Assembly (NCBI RefSeq): GCF_040436345.1
Contig: NC_133230.1
Span: 17,680,197-17,744,196, forward strand
Reading direction: 5' to 3'
Source: Pagrus major
Lineage: Eukaryota; Chordata; Actinopteri; Spariformes; Sparidae
DNA: 64,000 nt
Shown: one piece after another, positions 28,201 through 42,335 of the stretch
Layout of the letters: each line of letters starts with the position of its first letter
Numbering within the stretch: the first letter of the stretch is position 1
The notes under the pieces: model-generated
What the model was told of the DNA's origin: nothing
The model's database searches: none
The model's input: only the letters and a program-made list of their open reading frames with translations
Position numbers and translations under genes: made by a program

Positions 28201-31200
28201 TGATACACAAGTATATTTGTAGAAGAATAGCTGCTCAGGGTGTCCATTTTTGGGTGAGCAGATTTTTTCTGCTTGGCATGCGTTGAAGTAATTACCTCAG
28301 GTGTCCCACGGCTTTGGTGCGGACCAGTGAGAGGATGATGTAGTCGTTCTGCTGACCCTGGAACCTGTCCACTGTTGTCACCTGCACAGACACACAAACA
28401 TACTCAATGTTGAACAAAGAAACCTCACAAATATACACATGAATGTCGAAGATATGCTAACTAAGCTATAGCAGCTGATGTATTCTGCAAAGCAAATGTG
28501 CATTTTTGGGTAGGTGGAGGGATTTAGCTGAAATGTTGAGAAACATGAGCTTGAACGCTTTCCGTCTTAAATTATTTTTTTATTCATATTTGAGTGAGAT
28601 GAACGATGGTGCCTGTGTTTACTTGTTATTGCCGTTATCGCTGTGGGCCACATGGGAAGCCAGCTGGGCTAATACGGCTTAGAGGGCATTTGCTACCACT
28701 AGCCTCTTACCTGGGCCCCTGAGACTTGGGGGGCCGAGGTACTGGGGGCCACGATGCTCGACTGGATCAAAGATTACTTCACGGAGACGGGGAACGGCAG
28801 AGAAGTGACTCTCTGTGGGATTTTCTTCTTTTTTTCAAAGCAAAAGGAAACTCATGTCAGCCAATTTGCTTTTATACCCTGGTAATCCTGTCTTGCTGAG
28901 AAGCGTGCTCATTCCTGTACATGAGGAAGAGAGCTGTGTTTTGACTTTGTCACTGCTGGTACACCTTACATAATAGAGGCAACATACTGCACTTACACTT
29001 GGAACTTGATACAACACAAGGAAATTGAGATGCAACCATGGAAAAACTGTAGTGGAGTTGGTGTACTGTCTGCATGAGAGGCTGCTCCTAACAGAGTTTG
29101 CGTTATCAGGTAATTACTGACGTTACCGACATATTTAAATCTCTCCGGTCATAATGTCCACTGACAATAATTCCCTTGTGTTCACACGGTGGGAGGAGAG
29201 CTCAGACTTTTGTTTTTAAAAAAAAAATCTTTTGGGATTGAAAAGTGGCTTTATCTTCCCTTTTGTGTCTCAACCTGTCTGCAGCAGTGGGCCATGGAGG
29301 TGGCCACCTCCACTCTTAGGTGTAATGTACTATAATGTACTTAGTCTCTCTTCACTTTTGTTGACTGCTGACTGGAGGGGAAATGTACATTTACCTCATG
29401 AATGTACAGAGAGGAAAGGGGAAGAGACTGGAGGGTGCTGTGTGGAAGTGCTGTGTCCCATTCATATTTAAGTCAAATGTTTATGTTTAACTCCAACAGC
29501 CGTGGTATGCATGCACACACGTTCTCACAAATGTCACATACACACTGAGTGCTGCATCCAGTCAGAGCCTGAGCTAGACACAAACACAGACAGACACACT
29601 CAGTGCTTGCTGCTGCAAGTTATGTTAAAGCTAATGTACAGTAAGGTTGTAAGTGTTGAATAAACACAGACAATCTTGTAGCCAAACTCAACCAAGGGCA
29701 GAAATATGCACTGCTTTCTGTATAAACACAGGCAAAATTTGAATTGTATTAAAGTGGAATGATTCTGGACAAAGACAGTTGATTCAGTCGTTAATATCGA
29801 TGCTTTGGGTTGGTTTCATGGCATCAGTAGTCTCCATGAATAGGTTTTAACCGCACCATGTGGATATACAGGCGACATGCTAAGAAATCCAAAGCCCAGC
29901 AGAAAAGGTTGCCCTTTCCTCTATGGATCAATTCTCTACAGAGGATCAATAGGACATCAGCTAACTTCAAGAGGCCACACAGACCCAAGGCTACTGCAAC
30001 CGACCTATGAACCAGCCATGCTAAATAAATCATTCTGTGGTCACGGTTACCTCCTTTTAGCTAATGTAACTTTCAGTCATCCTGCCAAATCCCTACAAAA
30101 CTCAAACCACAAAAGGTTGTGGTACCAGGTTAGGAGTGTGGGAAGAGTGTGCGAAAGTGCAAAAGAGGCAGAGATGGGGAAAATGATGTAGTAGACCAAT
30201 ATTTATTTAAATCTCCCTGTTGCTATGTAGAACAGGTGCAGCACCTGAGGCAACAATATGTCGGTTCTGCAATAGCATGAGGTGTCACGGGCTGTATGTT
30301 CAAATCAAATGTTAATGTTCAAGTCCAACAGCCGTGGTATGCATGCACACACATGTTCACACAAACGTGACATACACAGTCGCACTCCAGGAGACCCATT
30401 GCTAAAGTAGGCTATGACTGTATGAAACTGCATGGTTTGAACCCAAACAGTGCAACTTGTTTAGCAGAGAAGGAGTGCCTAAGTGAGGGAGCTATTCTTA
30501 GCCCACAGACAGTGACAACAAAGCCCAGATACAGAATCTCCCCCAGGCGTAGCATTTTGCATGGTGTTTAGTTATTTATGAGAAATCTTCCAGGGAGTGA
30601 ATTACAGAGGTCATGTCATTGTGGCACATGCATGTCTGTGGATACAAGGAAGCACACGAAGACACGCAGAATATGCTGCGAGCCAAATACACAGTTTATT
30701 GCTAATAGAAGCTATTTGACTGATAATTTCTTCCATCTTGCCCTCCTTCTCCTCATTGTCATGAAGACAATAACACAAAGACTCTCAGCTGATGGTCAAG
30801 TGAGGTTCTCTCCCTTCTTTCTTTCTTTTTTGTTACCCACTCTGTCCACCCTGCCGTGTCTTATTCACAGCAATTAAGCCCTGGAATGTGCAAAAGTCAG
30901 ACGATCGGATTATTCTGTTTTTCACAAGAGACTCTCTGGGATGACAGCGTTAGCAGTGTAATGTCTCATTTCCTGTGCCTTCATATTCACGTGTCTCAGG
31001 ATTTCATATCTGTCTTATAAAAAAGACACACGGGGACATGTAAAGAAGATGCTTTCTTATCGATGTCAACATATCTGTCTGTAAGATATTCCTGGTTGCG
31101 GTCACACAGAAAGATAAAGAGGCTGCTGCGCTCAGAAAATGAAGGAAATGCACTGGAGGGATGGGGAGAATGTCTATTTATGGAAAAGCTTGAGAGGGAT

Positions 31201-34200
31201 GCAGACTTTGGACTTAAAACTTAAACAGTCATACCTTTCGCTTCTCAATGATCCCTACTTGACTCTGTTGATGTGCATCCCAACTAACTAGAGAGAGATA
31301 AAAACATTGAGAAAAACATTGTTTACATGAGTCACAATTCCATCGCTTATTTGCTAAAATGCAGCACACAACAGAGGGGGAAACTCTAAAGGACTCAAAT
31401 TCACAGAATAAACTAAAGAACAAACATCATTAAAGATGCATAAGTTTGTAAAAGCATGCATACAGTATGTATACTACCGGTCGTTTGAGATTCAGTGAAC
31501 ATCTTAAGCTGGGGTATTTATGTGCAATGTGTTTATTTTGACTGGTGAGAACTAGCCTTCCTCTCCTTTTCTGTCTAATTAAAGTAATCACAGTAAAATG
31601 GACTGACTGTTGACATCTGCTGGGTTTTAGCCATTGTGACATATTGTCAGACACACTGTGGACCCAAAGCTCAGCGCCATGACCTTTTAGCTGCTCAGCA
31701 TTTCTCACAGGAGCCCTTCTTTCTTTTCCAACTCTCTGCCTCTCTGGCTATCTTTCTTCTCAGCAAATCTAACAGCCTGTCACCCAAGTCACTTTATTAC
31801 TGGGCTTGCATACTGACTAAGGCCACGAGCACAATGAATGACACTCTGTCTTCACATTGCGAGACATTTAACATGACCAAGCACAATTTCTGGCAAGCTG
31901 TCAGAACATGTCATAAACTTGACGACAAAGCAACAAGGTAGCCTTGCACAGCACAAAATACAGACACAACAACAGAGTATCATTAAACTCTCCAAGCCGG
32001 CAGGTGATAGAATTAACCACACACACAAAGACAGGGGAAGGATTCACTGCCTGGCTTGTTTGCGAGACAATAAATAAACAGTCTTTGTTGAAGGATAAGT
32101 CTGGTCTTATTGTCAGCAAATCCCATGAAAAGACCAAACCCAATAATAAAATGGTCAATGATACAGCTTTTTGTAGTTTTAACTGTGCTATAGACTGCCG
32201 TTTTGTGAAAAAACTCTGAAAACATGTTTGTGAGCCACACTGTTGCACTGGATGACATGTTCCATCATTACAGTGAACATGGACACCATCATACTGTAGA
32301 TATATCAGTAATGCCGTATATAATCATCCGAGACTGCTTCTAGCAGTCGCTGAACGGCCCCAGAAGTCCTCATCGGACGACAATATAATGCTGAAATTTT
32401 CATGGCCAGTGGGGAAAACCACCACTCACATAACACAAATAACCGAAAACACAATTGATCACAACATAAGTGGAGGTATGGCAGCCCTCTGCCCCTATGG
32501 CACAATGACACTCCTCCAGACTGGTGATGTGCCATTTTCAGTAAAATCTTGCAACTTTTTCTGGCATGCATAAACACTCTGGCATTGTAAAGTGTCTGAA
32601 AAGCCTAAAGAACAGAGATTAAAGAAAGGTGAGAGAGTGTGGGTAGGGGAAAGCATAACCTGAGGCTACCGGATAAAAGCATTTAGCAGTGCAAACAGAA
32701 AACGGATGGAAAACTGTGCCAACGGGCTGCTGACTTAACAGTGTAAAAGAAGGAAAGAGGGCTTAGAGACAAGAGGAGTTGGGGGGAAACACTGTGGGCT
32801 GGATGAAGACAATCCAAAGGTATCTATCAGGCATGAACATAGCACTGAGTTTACACCCACTCTCACAGTATGCACATTTAAATCCTTTCCTCGAACATAT
32901 TCACACACTCTTACACACACCTCAGTGAGTTTGATTTACAGAGGTATGCAGATGGCTGGTATGTGAACGGCTGTGGACAGAGGGCACAGAGTGTCCTGCT
33001 CTATTTGGGTCTTATGACCTGCAGCATTCTTGATGGTCTCATGATTTGATGGAGCAGGACAATGAAGGCCAGAGTAAAAAAAAAAAAAAAAATAGTCTTT
33101 TGCTTTGCCTAAAACACTGGAAAGGTAAAAGAAAGTTCACAAGCTGCTCATTAATTTTCCACCCCGCAAGAGTCATGCAGATCCACAAAATTAAAAGGGT
33201 AAGGTAGGCTGGAAAAACTTGGAGTCAAAATGTTCAAAACCTACTTAAAATTGCACACGGAGGGAGAGAAGAGAGTGTGCTTGTGGTAACAGTAATGCCT
33301 TGTGAGAATTCAGAGCTGTGAATTTACTCTCTAAGTGCAACAGAGGATAGAAGGCTTGTGCACCGACTCTAGCCGACATCTGAAGGTGTGAAGAAACCGT
33401 GTTGGTGTGCATGTTATGTGTGTTAAGTATGTTCCTACTGAAACTTATCCAAGCTCTCTACTTATATAGGAGGTGAAAACATGTCTGTTGGGTCTGTGGT
33501 TCCTTCCTGACAGGGAGAGAAGAAATGTGTCACCCTCAAGTGATGTTAGGAGAGTGCACAGTTCATGCATATGGAAGCTGGTGCGTCTCAGGATTAGAAT
33601 GCTCCATGAAATGTGTAAATGCCCACACGTCATAAATACACTTTAACTAGCTTGATCCTTCAGACTGAATTTCCATTTTGTTAAATCCTGTTTGAATCAC
33701 TAAACAAACTGGAGATGTGGTTGCCTGGATGGTGATTTACCAGAACCTTTAACCAGAATATGTGTGAAGCTCCTTTTCAGGTGTATTAAAGACAATTTCT
33801 TGCAGCACGATGAAGATTAAACAAAGCTAGACTTTATACTTGCAGCTCAGACTGCCAAGCAAATGCTGTGTAATAATGTACAGTAGATTTATGCTGATGT
33901 GACATTTGTTTGATAGTACATTTACATACCATTATCTGTTATCTTACAAGGTGATGCATTAGCACATCTCAGCTTGCAGACTCAGATCCACACTTTGCAT
34001 ACGTTTTTCTAATCCTGCTTTACAATAGTGATAATTTATAAAAACAATAATGCAATCATTGGATGCAGCTGTGTGTACCGTTCACCGTGTCCTTACCTTG
34101 TTGGGCTGACCAAAGAAGGGGTTGCCAGCACAACGCTGGTTGATGACGTCTCTGATCAGGTGTTTTTGCCCATTGTAGGTGGTGAGGATGCTGATGCGGT

Positions 34201-37200
34201 CAGAAGGGTAGCCCAGCAGACGCATGTACATGTACAAAGCCACTGAATACTCCGCCTCTGCCAGGTTCTTCACAAGAAGAGAGAGAAAGGGAAGATTTGG
34301 ATTATTATATTTTAAATATACAATATTTTTTTAAGTAATGAGAGAGGGAAAACACTGATGTTTGGGTCTTCAAAAAACACATTCACAGTTTAGTTCGTTT
34401 TTAGCATAGCAGGAGGAAAAAAATGTAACAAGATAATATTTGCGTAAACATTCAACAGAAGCTCATTGTCCGCAATTCCTACCATTACAGTTAAGGCACC
34501 CAAATACTGTCACAAAAAATAACTAACAAATGCCAGTAATACTCCATCGTAAGACTATGTTGACAGTCCTTCAACAACTGTGCTCATTTATACAGGACAG
34601 GCACAACAAACTGACATGCACATGGGAAGGCACACTGCAGCAGAGCTAAAGCACTTGATCATATTTTCCTACATTCTTTAGACTGAGTATGGACACATAT
34701 CTGCAGAGATAAACACTTCTATAGCATTAGTTGTTGTCTTGATCTGAGCTACCAGGCCACATCAAAAAATAAAACCGCAACTTGAGACTGTGGACATTTG
34801 TGTGATGGTTTCTGTCTCTGTTTCAGAACCATTACACCCCCGGACAAAGCTTAATTACCCAAATACATATGTGTCTCTTCCTATCAGCACACCCAGGGCT
34901 GTGTACTGTGTTTGACACCTTGCTGTTCTCATTCTCTTGTACTTTAACATATTACTGTTGCCTGTAAAGTGTTTAAATTTTCAGACAGATAAAAGCCCAC
35001 TCATTCACGCATGAGTAGCCAGCTGATTTGGGTTGGAATTAATTGCCTCAGATGGAGCCCAACACCACCACTTGCCAGGCCGGGACAAAATGTCCCAATG
35101 TAGGATTCCCTGCATAGAAGCGAGGAGGGTAAATGGCATATTTGAACTGTTACTTTGATATTCATTAAGTGGGGAATAGCTGATTGTGTTTTTGGAAGTG
35201 TGAGAAGGCTGCATCATCAGAAATTTCATTACTCTGTCTGATGGCAGAATGTTATAATATTGTAGCAGCATTACCACATTTACATTTTAACTCAGAAAGG
35301 CAAGATTTTTAGGGTGGTTTCGTGATTTTATGCAAAGATGACTGTAGCAGGAGCATACACACACACACACCCTCACACAGACAGACAGACAGATAGACAG
35401 AGAGAGAGAAACAGTGTCCTAAACATGTAAACATACCCATTTGCTATATTTATCGATCTCTCATCTCCAATTCCAGGCCCCCCAGGACAACATCACAAGA
35501 GCCTGACCTCAAAATCTGCCTAAATGTGAAGGCCACCATTGCATTCATTATTTACCCACTTTACAATAAACAAATTCCTCTGCATGTGCATGTGCATCCT
35601 GACTCCAAGGCTACACTCTGCCCTTCAAATGTGACCAAAAAAAAAGAAAAAACAGAAAGAAAAAAAGCCAACAGTATGCATTATTCATCCAGTTTCAATT
35701 AAGCCCGGACTGCAGCCTCACATCTTTGATAATAATTTATGCAGCTTCATCAACAGTTCCTGATCCAGCTGCACTGGAGTCAACACATCAAAAACAGTGA
35801 CAGCCTTTGTTCTTTCTCCCTTGTTACCTGTCTCCAAATGGCACAGATTCATAACTTTAATGACCGCACCAGGTTTTTACTGATAGAAATGTTACATTCA
35901 CGTTTGGCTACATAAGGTATGAGCAGGAGTTTTGAAAGGGGAAATATTCAACATTATCTGCAAAAGGTTGAAAACCACAATGACAAAATGTTTCAAAACT
36001 GTCTGCATGGCAGTGACAAGGTGATTTTTGCTGTCATATCATGTCCCAACATCATGTTTCACAAGGAACTACACAAAATAAACACCATAAAAATAGCCAT
36101 CATTACTGTTTCTGTAAGCCCTTTATTTCAGTTGAACACATAGAAGAATACTAATCAGACAGCTTTACAGTTTGGCTGCAGAGAAAAATATATATGCAAG
36201 AGTCTCACACACTCACACGAGGAGTAATATCTAAGTAGACATGTGGTTGGCATTTCCAGCCTACCTCATATGCATATTTAACATAAATGTGATCTAATGC
36301 CCTAACATCCCAGAGAACCCATTACAGTTTGAGCCTATTGCCTCGAGGCTACATGAGGACTGGAGAGGATGGAGGGATGAAACAGGGAAGGAGAAGAGAC
36401 AGAAGGTGAGAGAGGCTCACACATAGTGGTGTAGATACAAACACATAAGTGTTTATAAGACACGTAAATCTAGACTACCTGTGAGTGAAGCCCACACTGC
36501 TTTTTGCTTTTATGTAATTTAAAATGTAGCTTGTGAAGCAGAAAATCTGAGACTAACAAGCCTAGTGGCTGAGAAAAGCCATTTTCTAACAACAGAAGAT
36601 GTGGATTTAGATAAGCATCTTACCCTTTATGAGCCATTTGCCAACTTGGGAACTAGTATCAATGGGCCGAGACTCAATATGGAAAGTGCTTTAACAAATG
36701 CAATAGTGTGACAGAGTGCACGTACATGAGGTTTTTTTTTTATAAGATGGTTGTACAGTTTCTTTGTAAGTGCAAAGCTGAGCTGTGGCAGTGTTTGTTC
36801 AGCTGTGACAGGCATTCAGCATGCACTGGATACAATTGCTTCTCTAGTGTCCAATTTATCCCTTCTGGGTCTTAGGAAAGTGCATGCATGTGTGTGAGAG
36901 TGTGTGTGCATGCGCGTAAAGCATAGTGAGTGATACTGGCAATTCCCTTGAGGAGCCTGAAAATGGCAACAGGCAAATGGAGTTGAGGTTCATGTGACCT
37001 GCTGCCTCGAGAAGCGCACATGGTCCGGATTTAAGAACAATAAGAGGCTTCAGGGACAAGATCACGCACAGCGCTGAAGGCTGCAGTAACATTCATGAAG
37101 CATTGATATATGTTCATTGGCCATGCAGCTTTTAAACAAATCAGTGTCTGAATGGATGTATTAACCAATTAGCACGTATTTACTGACTTTAGCCTTTGAG

Positions 37201-40200
37201 CTGACTTTTTGAAGACCAGAAGCTCCATTGTGTCCTTGCAATTGGTGTGTTTATTGTGAAATCTATCTGTTATCCCTAACAACTACTCTGGTAGTAGCTT
37301 CCTTCCTTTATTTAAAAAGGAAACAGCTTTATAGAACCACTAAATAATCAAGTAAAAGTAACTGATTTCATGTTAAATTTCCCAACATTTCAGAATTTAA
37401 AATGATACGGCTATACTCAGTGGTTTTGCAGTCACTTATGGCAGTTACATTTTGGCTCCTGTGCTGGTGTGGTGCCAAAGTAAACACCCCTATCAGCCCT
37501 GCCCCCACCCACGCACAGTCTTGAGTGTCTCAGCAATGTCATGATGAAACACAATCTGGCTCCTGGTGTGAAGGACAAACCCACTGGTTTGTGCTGGTCT
37601 GTGAAGCCAGTGTTAGCTGCAGACTAAGCAGGGTTATGAATATATCATATGGACTGGTAGCTAAACCATTAACATTTAAAAATGAATGGAGTGCTGTGCA
37701 ACAGCCAATTCAGAGGAAATAGAGGCTGGGGAGGAATATGGGTCTCTGCTCTGGTGGAATTAAGTGTGCATGAGTGTGTATCTGTGTAAAGTAGTTTATA
37801 AATTGTGCTTGGAAACTGCCACACATTGTTCCAACATTGTGTTTGTACCTGTAGTTACAGTTGAAAGCATTTCTTCTGTTAGGATTCAAATCCTTGTTTT
37901 GTTGCAGCTTTTTGTTTTACAATACATTAACAGCTTTTATTTCATGGACATCACTCATTTTAGTTGATTTTTGTCATAGCAAAAGATTAAATGTGTGACA
38001 TGGAAGCAAACACAGAAACAGCTGTGCTGTGTGTGTATTTGTGAACTGTGGTGTGTACTACCACTGACCTGGTAGAAGTAAGGGTTGGGCTCGGATTCTC
38101 CCACCCCATTGAAGTCCTCCACGTTAATTAGCTGGAAGTCAAAGGTCAGGCCAGGGTTGGGCACCTGGAACTCAGGCAGTTGCTGGACATGAGGCAGGTT
38201 CCCCAGGTGTTTGTAGCGCCAGTTGTACAGGTTACACAAGCTGTGGGACAAAAACACAATACGTCACACTGTTGTTATGTTCTTTCTATAAAGAGAAAGT
38301 ACCAATCATTAATACCACAAAATTAGCATGCATATGCTGGGTTTTTAGGCACGGGTAAACCCACTACAAAGAGGGGATTGGCTCTTTTCCCCTATCAGTG
38401 GACAGGGCTGCCTTTCTTTTTTTCTTGTCCGTCACATTCACCGCCACAAATGCGTTGCAAACCGGGAAATTAAGAAAGCAGCATGGAAGTTAGTAAGTTA
38501 GTGACAATGTCACAGTGGTTACAGTACTTTTTAATACCTTTTACTTCAGTCTCTCTTGCAAACTCAACACAGATTAAACGATGTTCGCGCACTGCTTGAA
38601 CGGAGATGGATGAAGAACTTCTTTTTTTGCCAACATCCGGGACTTCAACGCACATTATAGCATTGTAAAGGGGCGAAAATTAGCTTGTCCACACGGGTGT
38701 CATGTTGCCATCACTGCCGATCGGAGCTGGAGCCAATAAATATTACTACTGCAGAGTCATTTGACCTGGGAATAAATGACGGTTGTATCCTTTATCTCTG
38801 AAGACAATACCCAGATGTTGGTATGAGAGGTATTTTAGTTCAGTTTGAAAGGGGTATAAGAAACGGCATCCTTTGTGAAATTAAGCTGGTGACCTACCTT
38901 GCACGTGCACGGCCCTGTGCATCCAGATCTATGGTGGGTACTCCCAGGCGCACAAATCGGGTGAAGAGAGACTGCTCCATGTTGGAGTACTTCTGGAAGG
39001 CCATGTTCTTGATAACAGGTGGCAACTGATGATGGTCTCCAATCATGATCCAACGCTTCAGCCTGCTGTAGCCATCCTCTGGGTTCTGTAGAGAGGGGAA
39101 GACAGAAAAAATATGTAAACCACTACTTCATGTTCAACTTTATTCAATTTGGTTTTGTCTAATGACTTGACAATATTATCAACTGTACATGAAATCAGAT
39201 TTTTAGCAGAAAATAACATTTAAATCCAGGTGGGCAGTGAATCATGAGGGGCAAGTACAGTTTTTTACTCATACTGTATCTATGTCTGGCTGCCAGATTT
39301 TGCTAATAAGATGTGGTTTATTTGGAGCATGACCTCAGACAAATCTGATCTAGCAACAATTGTAAGTCAAGATCTGATTTAATCACTCTGATTACTGATA
39401 AAGGTTGAATGGCTGGATAATGAAAGGGAAGGGGAGGAGGAGGAATAAACGGTTTCACAGTGACGTATACCTGGCAGAAGGCTCTGACTGTGGCTCACTA
39501 GAGAAGAGATAAAGAGAGGAGCTCTGGCGAGGTTGTTAGATGGGCTGATGTGCTTAATGATCTCATCTGTAAACAGACATTAGCACTATCTCGGACAATT
39601 AGGCACAACTACCAAGGACAAGCACCATTACTGTGTTTGGAGCCCATCAGTCAGACCTTAACAGAGAAAGTCAGGTGGTAGAAGACCGAGTCGTGAGTTA
39701 TGGATTAAACTAGGCCTGATGTCGGAAATTACGACTGTGCTCAGGCCTGGCAGCGAGTTTCCAGCCGGGGCGTGGCTGTAGTTTTTCAATAATCAAGATT
39801 AACTGAAAACATTTTCAGTCCTAGCCCGAAGCCTGCATGTTAGTTAAGTTAAAATCTTAAGGGTTACCTGCAACAGGAGAGGGATGAAGGTCTCGATCTC
39901 CAGAATCTGAGCAGCTTCCTCCATCAGGATGTTGTCATACTAATAAAGAGAATCATCATTTTAAAAGAAGTACTTAAAGTAACTGCGGTGAATACAAGCG
40001 TAACCGTGCCTGTTATTTTTATGCCAACTGATAAGAGTCTACCTTAAATCCCAGCTCGACCAGGTCATGACGTTTGAGCGCAGCATGCGTGCATGTCATT
40101 GCAATGATTTTGGCTTCCTTGACTAGCAGATACTTGGAGCGGTCCAGTCCACTCCTCAGCAGCTCAAAGGCCCGAAACTCCTGCCAGAGTAGACAAGAGA

Positions 40201-42276
40201 GGAGGTGAGGGTCAGAAGAAATGTTTTATGAACAGACTGGGAACACAAATAGGAAAAGAAGAAATTTAAAAAAACCTCCCACAGGCAATTAAAACAACTT
40301 TTATAATGACCGTTGTAAAGAATTCTATACATGTGAAAGAAGTTTTCATTCATGTTTTATGCAGTGGGGTTGTGAGGGGAAACTTAAATCGCATACTGAC
40401 AAAATGATGGATGATAACTGTCAAAGATGATGGATAACATGATTATCTAGGGTGAAATAATCACACCTCTAAAAGAGGCACAGTTCAATTATTAGGTACA
40501 CAACCAATACATCTTTGTGTCCACCCACATTTCAAAAGTATAGTGTAATATTTGAAAAACTCCAAAGGTTTAACCCTCTAATAACTCAAACTGCCTCTAC
40601 TTTTGATTCCCTGGAGATGCTTCATAACTCCAAAAGTGGCATCTTACCCACCTTTTAATTAAACATATTATCAACATATTCCCATGATGAAGTGATATAG
40701 AAGCCAGTCAGTCACAGGGCTGCTCTGCAGAGAGTATACTGGTTTTAGTTTGCTGTTCAATAACTGCAGCTTTAAGAGCACTTGAGCTCAGATTTTCTTG
40801 CGAGGGTTATACTGGAGTGGAAAGTTTAGGAGCTGGGTTTACACAAAATATGAATCAGTTCACTTCAGAGAGCCGATATCATGACACTATGAAAAACAGG
40901 CTGTGGGGGAAGCGCAGAGGGGAAATGTGGGTAGGCAGGCGTGCTATTTTCAGGCTGCCACACTAGATGTGTAGGGGTAAAGAAGGGGGAAAAGAGAGAG
41001 AGGACGGGAGAAGTAGACTCGGACAGCACTGGGGTATAAATTTTTGATGTGTTACTATTTCAGCATTAATATTAAACCGATCAAAACATGCAATATTGAT
41101 GAGATCTATTTTTAACCCCCGTGGCTCCAGAGCGGTGGAAGGGTGAAATCAAGATGGTAAGAATTCATGGACACTGAGAAGAGCGGCAATAACAAAAAGA
41201 AGTAAACAGCGGTGAAGATGTGGTGGGACTGCAGTGGAGAAACAGGATATGTCTGTACAGGAGGAACCCAGGAGGCACATTGTGTATCTGTCTGTCTAGC
41301 AATAAATTCTAAGGATATTCCTGTGACAGCTTATTCCAAACTGCTTTTACATTTGAAAAGGCAGACAGATAAGCAAATTCAGCAGAATGCTACTTTGTCT
41401 ACCCTGCACCACAGACAGCAATACCTCTTAATGGGTGTACAGATTTCACTGCAGCATGGGTGAGGCTGAGGGAGGAGGGAGAGGTGCTGTGATGCAGTGA
41501 TACAGAGGCCAGCCGGATAAATCAAGGTCACCACACGTGTTGGGATATTACCTCCAGCCAATAACTTCTTTATTGCTTTTCTGAGACCTTCTTGGTGTTC
41601 CCATAAATCTGGGATGTTATTGTTATCCCTATAGAAATACTCGATGAGCTGAGGAGGAACCATAACACATTCAGGTGTGTGTTTGTGAGTGTGAAAAAGA
41701 GTGACAGAAAGAGAGTAAAAAAGATAAGTGGTAATAGCCTCCATCACTTTGTTATATCTCTTATCTTTTCAAAGGGGTCAGCAATCATATCCACAAATAA
41801 ACAGCACATGTGCTGTCAAGTATCTTATGTAATGATTCACTCTATCAGCTGAAGCAAAGAGACAGATGATGACTACAACTCAGAGAGATGCAGAGTGGCA
41901 GAAGAGCTGCTTATAAGCAGCCATATCCACAAAAACATGGTTAATGGTCGGTACCTATCACTGTAAATGTTCAACAACCTGCCACTGTGGTGGCCAGGAA
42001 GGCACAATTACTTGTTCATGGGAGATTGTACGACACCTGGGCACACAGCTGGTCATTAAATATAGCCGATGTAGCCTCTGTGTGTGTGTGTGTGTGCATC
42101 CGTCTGTGTGTGCGTCTGTACATGTAATTTGTTGCTGAACGCATTTTAATCTAAAGCATGTTGGAATTAACTAAAATGACATGTAGTCTTTAAATAAAAT
42201 GACCTTGCTTTACTGCACTAAAGTAACCTCCTTAGATCCCACTGGGTGTTGCTAAGCAGTGAGGGAACTAGTGCAC

Positions 42277-42335
<59 letters not shown>

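Larger units (their letters stand above)
28382..34096 (-). other. aqr: Largest aqr intron (5.7 kb)
   Basis: No exon or nested gene was found on either strand. It holds the direct-repeat pair near 29.5 and 30.3 kb and a poly-A run at 33077-33093. Confidence 0.6.

Noticed and set aside
35360-35411. CA- and GACA-type repeats resembling an array with spacers
   Set aside because: It is a simple microsatellite, not a CRISPR-type array: unit size is 2-4 bases and there are no spacers.
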